Assembly (NCBI GenBank): GCA_905199855.1
Contig: CAJKHY010000036.1
Location: forward strand, 1-5,565
Reading direction: 5' to 3'
DNA from: an uncultured Clostridium sp.
GTDB taxonomy: Bacteria; Bacillota_I; Bacilli_A; RF39; UBA660
DNA: 5,565 nt
Position numbers and translations under genes: made by a program. The stretch's first letter is position 1, and each line of letters opens with the position of its first letter. The notes below the pieces were generated by a model. The model was not told where the DNA came from. It did not search any database and saw only the letters and a list, made by a program, of their open reading frames with translations. Positions 1-5,565 of this stretch are shown one piece after another.

Positions 1-1171
1 TAGATTGTTTAACATCTCCTACCATATAAGTATTATTATTACTAATATTAGAAATAAATAATTCCTGCAAATCATTAGTATCTTGATATTCATCTATCAT
101 TATTTCATTATAACAATTCTTAAGTTCTTCCTTAATATCATTATTTTCGCTTACTATCTTAATTGCTAGTTTTGCTATATCAGTAAAGTCATATAACTCA
201 TTTTCTTTCTTATAATCATTTAATTCCTTATCCAATTCCAATAAAATAGATACAATAATCTTAGCATAATCTTTGGTTAATAAAATTGTTTCTTTTATAT
301 GATTAACATTATCATATATAGCATATTCCTTTAATTTATCTATATTATTTTTTATTTCTTCCTTTAATTTCTTAACCTCTTCACTTGTACCTCTTGGAAT
401 CATAGGAAGTTTTATATTAATATTATTCTTAATCGAATCATAATCATTAGCATTAAGCAAATTAATCATACTAGTTTCTAATTTTAAATAATAATTACTA
501 TCTACATAACTAGATATAGTAGTAAGTAATTCCTTTATTTCATCAATTATCTTATTTAACAACTTAGTATATTCTAAAATCATATTATCTAAAAAAGAGT
601 CACTATAATAAGTATCTAAATAACTATTTAAATAATTTATTTTATCATATTTCATATCTAACTTATTACTAATCGTTAGAATATAGTCCTTTATTTCCTT
701 ATCATCTTTAATACAAAAATCTGTAATTAATTTAATAAATAAAGCATCATCTTTACAATAAAAAGAGTTAAATATCTTATCCATTAATTCAATCTTTTTT
801 AAATCAATAATACTACTCTCGGCAATCTCAATATTATTACTTACCCCCACCTTGTAGTGATATTTCTTTACAATAGATAAAGCATAACTATCAAATGTTG
901 TAATAAATGCTGTATCTAACAAATTAAGTTGTTCCTTTAAACTTTCATCATTCTTAATAGATTCCCTTATTCTATCCTTCATTTCCTTAGAAGCCATATT
1001 AGTAAATGTCAAAATAAGTAATCTTGTAATAGGTACTCCACTTTTCAACTTTCTAATTACTCTCTCGGTAAGTACTGCTGTTTTTCCACTTCCTGCTCCA
1101 GCAGAGACTATTATATTTGTCCCTTCCTTATTAATGGCATCAAGTTGCTCATTTGTCCACATCGTAGCCAT
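1..1171 (-). CDS. addA: AddA-type ATP-dependent helicase/nuclease, N-terminal part (runs off window)
   Basis: This is a superfamily 1A (UvrD/Rep-like) helicase. It is most likely the AddA subunit of the AddAB enzyme, which resects double-strand DNA ends for recombination in the cytoplasm. The 390 visible codons hold a Q-like motif (WTNEQLDAI, residues 5-13), Walker A GAGSGKT (25-31), motif Ia LILTFTNMASKEM (52-64), motif Ib TTFDSYA (91-97), the YDFTDIA segment (327-333), the Walker B box DEYQDTN (360-366) and the start of motif III, VGDVKQS (384-390). The window then ends. Seeing the Walker A context GSGKTAVLTERV together with DEYQDTN favours AddA over UvrD or PcrA. AddA is usually about 1,200 residues, so roughly the C-terminal two thirds, including the RecB-type nuclease domain, are not visible. 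The ATG at 1169-1171 is chosen because AAGGA (1181-1185) lies 9 bases upstream. A second in-frame ATG at 1160-1162 is less well placed. No AddB gene lies immediately upstream, unlike the common addB-addA order. Confidence 0.88.
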   Translation of the reverse strand, partial: MATMWTNEQLDAINKEGTNIIVSAGAGSGKTAVLTERVIRKLKSGVPITRLLILTFTNMASKEMKDRIRESIKNDESLKEQLNLLDTAFITTFDSYALSIVKKYHYKVGVSNNIEIAESSIIDLKKIELMDKIFNSFYCKDDALFIKLITDFCIKDDKEIKDYILTISNKLDMKYDKINYLNSYLDTYYSDSFLDNMILEYTKLLNKIIDEIKELLTTISSYVDSNYYLKLETSMINLLNANDYDSIKNNINIKLPMIPRGTSEEVKKLKEEIKNNIDKLKEYAIYDNVNHIKETILLTKDYAKIIVSILLELDKELNDYKKENELYDFTDIAKLAIKIVSENNDIKEELKNCYNEIMIDEYQDTNDLQELFISNISNNNTYMVGDVKQS

Positions 1172-1180
1172 GTTATCACA

Positions 1181-1226
1181 TCCTTAAAATCATTTTATCA
1201 TAATTAAAAGAAAAATGATAGTTTAA
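1181..1226 (-). promoter_or_regulatory. Possible promoter and ribosome binding site of the AddA gene
   Basis: Read on the minus strand, a TTAAAC box (1221-1226) and a TATGAT box (1197-1202) are 18 bases apart. A Shine-Dalgarno AAGGA (1181-1185) follows, 9 bases before the ATG. The -35 box overlaps the loop of the upstream pilin terminator, so this would restart transcription just after termination. In DNA this AT-rich such boxes arise by chance, so the promoter is tentative. The ribosome binding site is firmer. Confidence 0.35.
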
Positions 1227-1238
1227 TATCTATCATTT
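1201..1238 (-). terminator. Rho-independent terminator of the prepilin gene
   Basis: A perfect 9-bp inverted repeat (AAATGATAG at 1213-1221, CTATCATTT at 1230-1238) with an 8-base loop begins 11 bases after the pilin stop codon. On the minus strand it is followed by a T-rich run (TTCTTTTAATTA). The stem is mostly A-T pairs, so the hairpin is weak, but its position and the U-rich tail fit an intrinsic terminator that separates the pilin from AddA. Confidence 0.7.
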
Positions 1239-1248
1239 AATACATTAA

Positions 1249-1746
1249 TTAATCAGTAAATCCTAACTCTTTATTATCCCAACTATTAGTACCATCACTG
1301 CTAGCCCACATATATTTATAACTTTCGTTTTTACTAACAGCATCTCCTAAATAGAACTTACCATTTTCATTAGCAACAAGTACAAATTCCACTGCTCCAT
1401 CTTTCTTATAGTAAAATGAACATCCTTCACTTACCTTTGTACCTAATTTAAATTGAGCGGAACTTTGTTTTGCTGCCTTAAAGAAACCTTCATCTAAGCA
1501 TTGCTTTGCTTCTGTGGCTTCATAACCTGTTAATATCTTATCATTTTCATTAGCAACATTATCCGCTAATTTTGTTTCATTGTACCAACTTTTTAATGTT
1601 GATGCACTAGAATCAAGTGCACTCTTCTTAGAATTATCAACCGCATTAAATATTCTTGGAGCAGTAATAGCAATAATAATAGCCAAAATAACAATAACTG
1701 ATAATAATTCTATAAGAGTAAAACCTTTACTATTTAATTTTTTCAT
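1249..1746 (-). CDS. Type IV prepilin / pseudopilin
   Basis: This 165-residue protein is a type IV pilin-like precursor. Such proteins are cleaved and N-methylated by a prepilin peptidase, then assembled at the membrane into a pilus or pseudopilus used for adhesion, twitching, DNA uptake or secretion. The class III leader MKKLNSKG is followed by the cleavage site G8/F9 and the hydrophobic helix FTLIELLSVIVILAIIIAI, with the conserved Glu5 (E13 of the precursor) and Pro22 (P30). The remaining roughly 135 residues form a polar, probably extracellular domain. It has exactly two cysteines (C83, C109) that could form a disulfide, and a tryptophan- and tyrosine-rich C-terminus. The globular part is not recognisable to me, so I cannot say whether this is a major pilin, a minor pilin or a ComG-type pseudopilin. 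No assembly ATPase, platform protein or peptidase gene is nearby. The ATG at 1744-1746 has an excellent Shine-Dalgarno AAGGAGGA (1754-1761). It has its own promoter and terminator, so it appears monocistronic. Confidence 0.93.
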   Translation of the reverse strand: MKKLNSKGFTLIELLSVIVILAIIIAITAPRIFNAVDNSKKSALDSSASTLKSWYNETKLADNVANENDKILTGYEATEAKQCLDEGFFKAAKQSSAQFKLGTKVSEGCSFYYKKDGAVEFVLVANENGKFYLGDAVSKNESYKYMWASSDGTNSWDNKELGFTD

Positions 1747-1753
1747 TATTAAA

Positions 1754-1801
1754 TCCTCCTTATCCTAGATAAATTATAGCATTATATTTCATAAATAGCA
1801 A
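1754..1801 (-). promoter_or_regulatory. Strong promoter and ribosome binding site of the prepilin gene
   Basis: On the minus strand, TTGCTA (-35, 1796-1801), a 17-base spacer and a perfect TATAAT (-10, 1773-1778) are preceded by the extended -10 TGC (1779-1781). Transcription should start near 1766, giving a leader of about 20 bases that carries AAGGAGGA (1754-1761), 7 bases before the ATG. An A/T-rich stretch upstream of the -35 box could act as an UP element. This is the best promoter in the window and suggests high expression by the housekeeping sigma factor. Confidence 0.78.
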
Positions 1802-1802
1802 G

Positions 1803-2228
1803 ATTATTTTTACTTTTTTTAAATATTATAACATTTGCTATTCGCGTTATTAGTAGAAGATTTTTGTTCTTATAAACTACCTTTATAGAAATATAGTTTC
1901 ATATCTTCTTTACTATAACTAGGTTTAGATACGTCAATATCATATATCTTACCCACATAATAAATTAAATATTGAAAGGATATCAATAAATCATATTCGC
2001 ATAAAATTCTATCTTTAATGATTAAATTATTCCCCTCTTTTAAATAATCTAATAAAACCTGTTCACACTCACTAGTAGTTTTACTCTTGAAATATATTGA
2101 ATTCTTATTATTTAAATTTTATAATTAATAAATCTATCATATATAATATTAACATAACTATATTTTATCAAAATTACATTTAAAGGGGTTCACTTTTATA
2201 TATTTTAATGCACTAAAATAGCAATAGT
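1803..2228. other. Long intergenic stretch between pilin promoter and exporter terminator
   Basis: This stretch of about 430 bases has no intact gene. It holds the start-less open stretch at 1870-2118 and, upstream of that, promoter-like boxes TTGATA (2166-2171) and TATTAT (2143-2148), 17 bases apart on the minus strand, which may be the leftover promoter of the lost gene or chance. It also holds a short GC-richer patch (2184-2192) and copies of the octamer AATAGCAA/TTGCTATT at 1835-1842 and 2217-2224. I see no tRNA, rRNA, riboswitch or CRISPR structure here. Confidence 0.6.
1870..2118 (-). pseudogene. Start-less 82-codon open stretch, possible SIS-domain sugar isomerase remnant
   Basis: Between the stops at 2119-2121 and 1870-1872 one minus-strand frame stays open for 82 codons, which is long for non-coding DNA this rich in A/T. 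There is no ATG, GTG or TTG near its beginning and no Shine-Dalgarno. The only in-frame starts (a TTG, a GTG and an ATG) fall in the second half. The composition is protein-like: a predicted helix (SECEQVLLDYLKEG), then LLISFQYLIYYVGKIYDID and DVSKP. That last stretch is reminiscent of the C-terminal end of SIS-domain sugar-phosphate isomerases, where a Q-L-x-x-YY helix is followed by D-x-D-x-P. This resemblance is from memory and weak. The most economical reading is the surviving 3' end of a gene whose 5' part is lost. Other explanations are a gene starting at an unusual codon, or chance. There is no overlap with its neighbours. Confidence 0.42.
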
Positions 2229-2256
2229 AAAAAGAAAAAAAGTAGGCATATGCCTA
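2229..2256 (-). terminator. Rho-independent terminator overlapping the exporter stop codon
   Basis: The 14-base perfect palindrome TAGGCATATGCCTA (2243-2256) includes the TAG stop of the exporter. It folds as a 5-bp stem (TAGGC/GCCTA) with an ATAT loop. On the minus strand it is followed directly by CTTTTTTTCTTTTT (2229-2242). The stem is short but has three G-C pairs and an excellent U tract. A terminator that starts at the stop codon is compact but plausible. Confidence 0.68.
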
Positions 2257-4569
2257 TTCAGTTCTAAGTGCAATAACAGGATCTTTCTTACTAGCCATAT
2301 GTGCTGGTATAGAACCTCCTATTACTGTTAAAGTAACACTTATAATTATCAAAAGTAGTGCATGTAATGGATTCATTTTAGCAACATTAACTAAACCTGT
2401 AGCATCTAATATTATCTTATTTGTTGGAAATACTAAGATTCTAGCTATAACTATACCAAGTAATCCTGATGCCGTTCCAATAATAAATGTCTCCGCATTA
2501 AATACTCTAGCAATATCCTTTTTTCTAGCACCAAGAGCTCTCAAAATACCTATTTCCTTAGTTCTTTCTAATACTGAAATATAAGTAATAATACCAATCA
2601 TAATAACCGCGACCACTAAAGAGATAGAAGAAAATGCAATAAGTACTATCGTAATAGCATCCATAATACTACTACTCATAGAAGATATCAAAGCCCCTAA
2701 ATCAGTATATATAATCTTATCTTCCTCATTTAAATTCTTATTATACTCATCCAAATAATTTAATATCTTATCCTTAGCATCAAAGTTTTTTGGATAAATA
2801 TTAATAATAGCAGGAATACTACTACTACCTAAATATGACATCATAATCTCTTTAGTGTTAGTACTATCCTCCCCTTCTTCAAAAGGTTGCCCACTTAAAA
2901 CATTATAATTTAATTCACTCTGTGTTTTTACAATATTAGATTTAGAATTAATTTCTATTACATAATCAAGCAAATCATTTGTATAAGATAATCCATAGCT
3001 ACTACCCAATATCTGCTTCTTTTCTTCCTTACCTCGTATAATACCAACTATTTTTAAATTCAAATTATTTTCTATATTATATAACTTTTCATAATCAGTA
3101 TTAACAGTATAAAAATTACCCATCTTCTTATAATAATCGTCATTAAATACTAATTTAAGATTAATTTTATCTATCTCATTAAAATCAATTTTATCATTAG
3201 AAACATCTAATCCTAAAGCCATAAGAATTTTCTTACTAATACGATTATTCTTATCTACCACTAAAACAAGTTCCTCTTTATTCTTAGGTAATCTACCATA
3301 TAATAAATCATAATTATCTTCTAAAACTCCATTTATATCACTACTATCTAATTTCTTAGGTATTGATACAAACTCTGACATAGATAATCCCAAAGGAGCA
3401 TATATATCATTCTTTTTAGTAATAATGTTTAAATTAGTATATCTAGTATAACCAATTCCATTAATTAAAGTTTTGTCTAAATTCTCAACATAATCAATAT
3501 ACTCTTGATTAAAAATATTCTTATGTGTTAAAGTTTCTTTATAATCTTCCATTGGATATAATTCCTTCTTAGAAGTAAAAGTATTCTCATCATTCTTATT
3601 TGTATCCATTAACTTGTTAACAGTTTCCTCATCCATTGATACCGATGTAGAAGATATCATAATAGGCATCGAAGATAAAGTATTTTCCTCAAACTTATCT
3701 ACTTCAATATTAAATCCATTTGATAAAGACAAAATCAAAGCAATACCAATAATACCAATTGATGAAGCAAAAGCTGTGAGTAAAGTCCTACCCTTTTTAG
3801 TAACAATATTTTTGAATGATAATTTCAAAGCAGTAAAAAAACTCATTGATGTCTTTCTTATTTGATAATTACTATCACTTTGTTCATCTTCCTTAAATGG
3901 ATTACTATCACTTATTATTTCACCATCTTTTAAGTTAATAACACGACTAGCATAAGTATTAGCCAACTCCTCATTATGAGTTACCATAATTACTAATTTC
4001 TTCTTACTAATCTTCTTAATTAATTCCATTATTTGAATAGATGTATTAGAATCAAGTGCTCCGGATGGTTCATCTGCTAAAATCAAATCAGGATCTGTTA
4101 CTAAAGCCCTAGCAATTGCCACTCTTTGAGTTTGCCCGCCTGATAATTGATTAGGCTTTTTATTAATATGTTTCTCCAAGCCAACACTTCTTAAAGCCTC
4201 AATCGCTTTTTCTTTTCTAATACTAGCATTTACTCCACTTAATGTCATTCCCATCTCTACATTTTCTAAAATAGATATATGACTAATCAAATTATAACTT
4301 TGAAAAATAAAACCAACACTATTATTACGATAAGCATCCCAAGTACTATCTTTAAACTCTTTAGTAGATACATCATTAATAATTAAATCACCAGTATCAT
4401 ATCTATCTAAACCTCCAATAATATTAAGTAAAGTTGTCTTTCCACTTCCAGATGGTCCCAAAATAGCCACAAACTCATTTTCCCTAAACTTTAAATTAAC
4501 ATTATGTAAAGCCTTTTGATAATAATCCCCTGTTTTATAACTTTTACAAATATTCTTTAACTCTAACAT
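2254..4569 (-). CDS. MacB-like ABC exporter, ATPase-permease fusion
   Basis: This single-chain half-transporter of 771 residues belongs to the MacB/LolCDE/FtsX-type ABC proteins, which work as dimers and move or expel substrates by mechanotransmission at the outer face of the membrane. The N-terminal ATPase is complete: Walker A GPSGSGKTT (38-46), Q-loop Q90, signature LSGGQ (142-146), Walker B LILADEP (162-168) with catalytic E167, D-loop ALD and H198. Membrane segments are near 263-283, 637-667, 694-714 and 737-760. Between the first two lies an extracellular domain of about 350 residues, longer than in typical MacB. The cytoplasmic motif ERTKEIGILRALGA (about 668-681), typical of FtsX permeases, is present. 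The substrate (peptide, antibiotic or lipoprotein-related) cannot be told. An ATG 7 codons upstream (4588-4590) exists, but AAGGAGGA (4574-4581) lies between the two, 4 bases before the ATG at 4567-4569, so I use the latter. Its own promoter precedes it and a terminator sits at its stop. Confidence 0.92.
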   Translation of the reverse strand: MLELKNICKSYKTGDYYQKALHNVNLKFRENEFVAILGPSGSGKTTLLNIIGGLDRYDTGDLIINDVSTKEFKDSTWDAYRNNSVGFIFQSYNLISHISILENVEMGMTLSGVNASIRKEKAIEALRSVGLEKHINKKPNQLSGGQTQRVAIARALVTDPDLILADEPSGALDSNTSIQIMELIKKISKKKLVIMVTHNEELANTYASRVINLKDGEIISDSNPFKEDEQSDSNYQIRKTSMSFFTALKLSFKNIVTKKGRTLLTAFASSIGIIGIALILSLSNGFNIEVDKFEENTLSSMPIMISSTSVSMDEETVNKLMDTNKNDENTFTSKKELYPMEDYKETLTHKNIFNQEYIDYVENLDKTLINGIGYTRYTNLNIITKKNDIYAPLGLSMSEFVSIPKKLDSSDINGVLEDNYDLLYGRLPKNKEELVLVVDKNNRISKKILMALGLDVSNDKIDFNEIDKINLKLVFNDDYYKKMGNFYTVNTDYEKLYNIENNLNLKIVGIIRGKEEKKQILGSSYGLSYTNDLLDYVIEINSKSNIVKTQSELNYNVLSGQPFEEGEDSTNTKEIMMSYLGSSSIPAIINIYPKNFDAKDKILNYLDEYNKNLNEEDKIIYTDLGALISSMSSSIMDAITIVLIAFSSISLVVAVIMIGIITYISVLERTKEIGILRALGARKKDIARVFNAETFIIGTASGLLGIVIARILVFPTNKIILDATGLVNVAKMNPLHALLLIIISVTLTVIGGSIPAHMASKKDPVIALRTE

Positions 4570-4573
4570 AATA

Positions 4574-4614
4574 TCCTCCTTGTTATTCATTTTAATACCG
4601 TATCAAGTATAACA
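4574..4614 (-). promoter_or_regulatory. Extended -10 promoter and start-deciding ribosome binding site of the exporter
   Basis: On the minus strand TGTTATACT (4606-4614) is an extended -10 (TGn plus TATACT). No good -35 is visible 17 bases upstream, where TAGTAA stands, which is acceptable for extended -10 promoters. Transcription would start near 4599. The Shine-Dalgarno AAGGAGGA (4574-4581) lies downstream of the ATG at 4588-4590 and serves the ATG at 4567-4569, so it decides the start. No terminator separates it from the YqfD-like gene, so readthrough is also possible. Confidence 0.55.
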
Positions 4615-4631
4615 TATTTATCTTTTTTTTA

Positions 4632-5390
4632 CTATTCATTTGGTACAATATTTTCAACTTTTTCTAAAACCCCAATACTTTCAATAACACTAAAAAATAT
4701 TTTTAAAGTAATTCCACTTTCATTTTCCACCTCTTCTAAAATATAATAATTCTTAATATACTCATCTTCTTCTAAATTTTTACTTATCTTATTCTTAGCA
4801 ATATCTACTATCTTATTAATTAACTCTTCCTTTGTATAATATTCATCAATTACCTTTAATTCATATTGTTTTTCCTTAACAAACCTTATAATATTATAAT
4901 TATCTTTTAAAATAATCTTTTCATTATATTTAAACGTATCAAAATGATTAAAATCAAATATTGAAAATCTTTTATTTAAAAACTTAATAACATAAACTTT
5001 TTTCTTCTTACCTGTAACACTTTCTTCTTTATAAATATATGGATGAGTAGCCTCAACTTCATACCACACTTCTCCATATACATCCCCACTAGCATTGGTT
5101 AAATTAACACTACCATTAGGTAAAATAACATTAGAAGATATTATAACTTCTCCCCTTTTAACATAATCATTAGTATTCTTTAATATAACTCCATGACTAG
5201 CCTTAACCTTACTAATAATAGCATTCTTTGAAGCCACAATATTATATATATTATTATCAACATTATTATCATTTAATTTTCTTTCTAATACCTTAACAAT
5301 ATATTTAGTACCACTTACATTAATCTCTATCCATTCCAATTTATCTTTATTATCACTAAATTCAGCATTTTCTCTACTCTGATAAAGCAT
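4632..5390 (-). CDS. yqfD: YqfD-family protein, C-terminal part only (N-terminally truncated)
   Basis: The 252 residues match the C-terminal two thirds of the YqfD family, annotated in sporulating Firmicutes as a putative stage IV sporulation protein; its biochemical role is unknown. Family landmarks, from memory, are KLEWIEINVSGTKYIVKV (17-34), the segment YNIVASKNAIISKVKASHGV (49-68) followed by DYVKRGEVIISS (75-86), GDVYGEVWYEVE (102-113), and a C-terminal alpha/beta stretch with a TKEEL helix (187 onward) and a closing strand region. Usual members are near 400 residues and begin with a soluble domain plus a membrane helix. Here about 130-150 residues, including the membrane anchor, are missing. 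Family resemblance starts at about DNKDKLEW; the first roughly 12 residues look unrelated. The ATG at 5388-5390 is preferred because AAGAGG (5397-5402) stands 6 bases upstream. ATGs at 5424-5426 and 5409-5411 lack a ribosome binding site. It ends in tandem TAG TAA. The usual neighbours (YqfC, PhoH) are not adjacent downstream. It may be a decaying gene or a soluble paralogue. Confidence 0.75.
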   Translation of the reverse strand: MLYQSRENAEFSDNKDKLEWIEINVSGTKYIVKVLERKLNDNNVDNNIYNIVASKNAIISKVKASHGVILKNTNDYVKRGEVIISSNVILPNGSVNLTNASGDVYGEVWYEVEATHPYIYKEESVTGKKKKVYVIKFLNKRFSIFDFNHFDTFKYNEKIILKDNYNIIRFVKEKQYELKVIDEYYTKEELINKIVDIAKNKISKNLEEDEYIKNYYILEEVENESGITLKIFFSVIESIGVLEKVENIVPNE

Positions 5391-5426
5391 GAAAGTCCTC
5401 TTTCTATGCATATATACAACTATCAT

Positions 5427-5565
5427 TTTAAATCAATTGGGAAATCAAAAGATTGTAACTAAAAATATGATGTAAACTCGAAAAAAAATCTCTTCTTCGC
5501 ATCAAATTATTAAGACGAATCAGAATTGTCTTTTCTATAATAGCACAAACTGGGAAGAAAACAAC
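5427..5565. other. Unassigned leader / intergenic stretch upstream of the YqfD-like gene
   Basis: I do not recognise a gene here. All three minus-strand frames lack YqfD N-terminal features. One frame is open from the window edge to a TAA near 5430 (about 45 codons) but carries no recognisable motif or ribosome binding site. Two weak hairpins are visible: AAGACGA/TTGTCTT (5512-5532, 7 pairs with one G-T, 7-base loop) and CGAAAAAAAATCTCTTCTTCG (5479-5499). The latter reads on the minus strand as a purine run answered by eight T. A weak promoter-like pair TTGATT (5431-5436) and TATATG (5409-5414), 16 bases apart, lies very close to the gene. Confidence 0.4.
5537..5564 (-). promoter_or_regulatory. 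Possible promoter at the right edge
   Basis: On the minus strand TTGTTT (5559-5564), a 16-base spacer and TATTAT (5537-5542) with an extended -10 TGC (5543-5545) form a reasonable housekeeping-type promoter. It would give a leader of roughly 140 bases ahead of the YqfD-like start at 5390, passing through the two weak hairpins. This rests on box matches only. Confidence 0.33.

Noticed and set aside
1580..1768. Plus-strand open frame of 62 codons
   Set aside because: It lies opposite the prepilin gene and its promoter, has no ribosome binding site, and is a shadow of the pilin signal helix read antisense.
2119..2220. Short minus-strand reading frames upstream of the remnant (15-19 codons)
   Set aside because: They are too short, overlap the promoter-like boxes, lack ribosome binding sites, and show no continuity with the remnant.
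3614..3865. Plus-strand open frame of 83 codons
   Set aside because: It is wholly antisense to the exporter coding region, has no ribosome binding site, and has no recognisable protein features.
5389..5475. Plus-strand 28-residue open frame with a hydrophobic start
   Set aside because: It has no ribosome binding site or promoter, and its start overlaps the YqfD-like coding region. It is probably chance.
5427..5530. Extension of the YqfD-like frame upstream if TGA encoded tryptophan (Mollicutes code)
   Set aside because: It would need four TGA tryptophans within about 35 codons, while all real genes here use TGG and contain no in-frame TGA. The result does not resemble the YqfD N-terminus.
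5512..5532. Hairpin as a plus-strand terminator for a gene in this window
   Set aside because: No plus-strand gene ends here, and the following T run is short and interrupted.
1..5565. CRISPR arrays, tRNA or rRNA genes, complete insertion sequence
   Set aside because: No regularly spaced repeats, cloverleaf-like GC-richer segments or transposase motifs were seen on either strand.

Overview
The window is very AT-rich, and every convincing gene lies on the minus strand. The Shine-Dalgarno sites are strong and Bacillus-like (AAGGAGG). The promoters are of the housekeeping sigma type, often with an extended -10. The gene content (AddA-type helicase/nuclease, YqfD-family protein, class III-type prepilin, ATPase-permease fusion exporter) points to a low-GC Gram-positive (Firmicutes/Bacilli-like, possibly an uncultured gut lineage). 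Conserved tryptophans are encoded by TGG, no gene contains an in-frame TGA, and the visible stops are TAA, TAG and TAG, so the standard bacterial code fits. The taxon is an inference.

Layout from right to left, in the direction of transcription. Positions 5427-5565 form an unassigned leader or intergenic stretch with a possible promoter and two weak hairpins. Positions 4632-5390 encode the C-terminal part of a YqfD-family protein that has lost the usual membrane-anchored N-terminal half. A short gap with an extended -10 promoter follows. Positions 2254-4569 encode a 771-residue MacB-like exporter with the ATPase and FtsX-type permease in one chain, closed by a compact terminator at its stop codon. 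Positions 1803-2228 hold no intact gene but contain an 82-codon open stretch without a start codon. It looks like the decayed end of a gene, possibly a SIS-domain sugar-phosphate isomerase. Positions 1249-1746 encode a type IV prepilin with its own good promoter and terminator. Positions 1-1171 hold the first 390 codons of an AddA-type helicase, which runs off the left edge.

The genes do not form an evident pathway. The pilin is a clear single-gene transcription unit, and the exporter has its own promoter and terminator. AddA begins after the pilin terminator without an AddB gene directly upstream. The neighbourhood looks like a rearranged chromosomal segment: a truncated YqfD, a gene remnant, and common housekeeping genes without their usual partners. 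I found no convincing new multi-gene system. The truncated YqfD, the remnant and the isolated pilin deserve the closest look.
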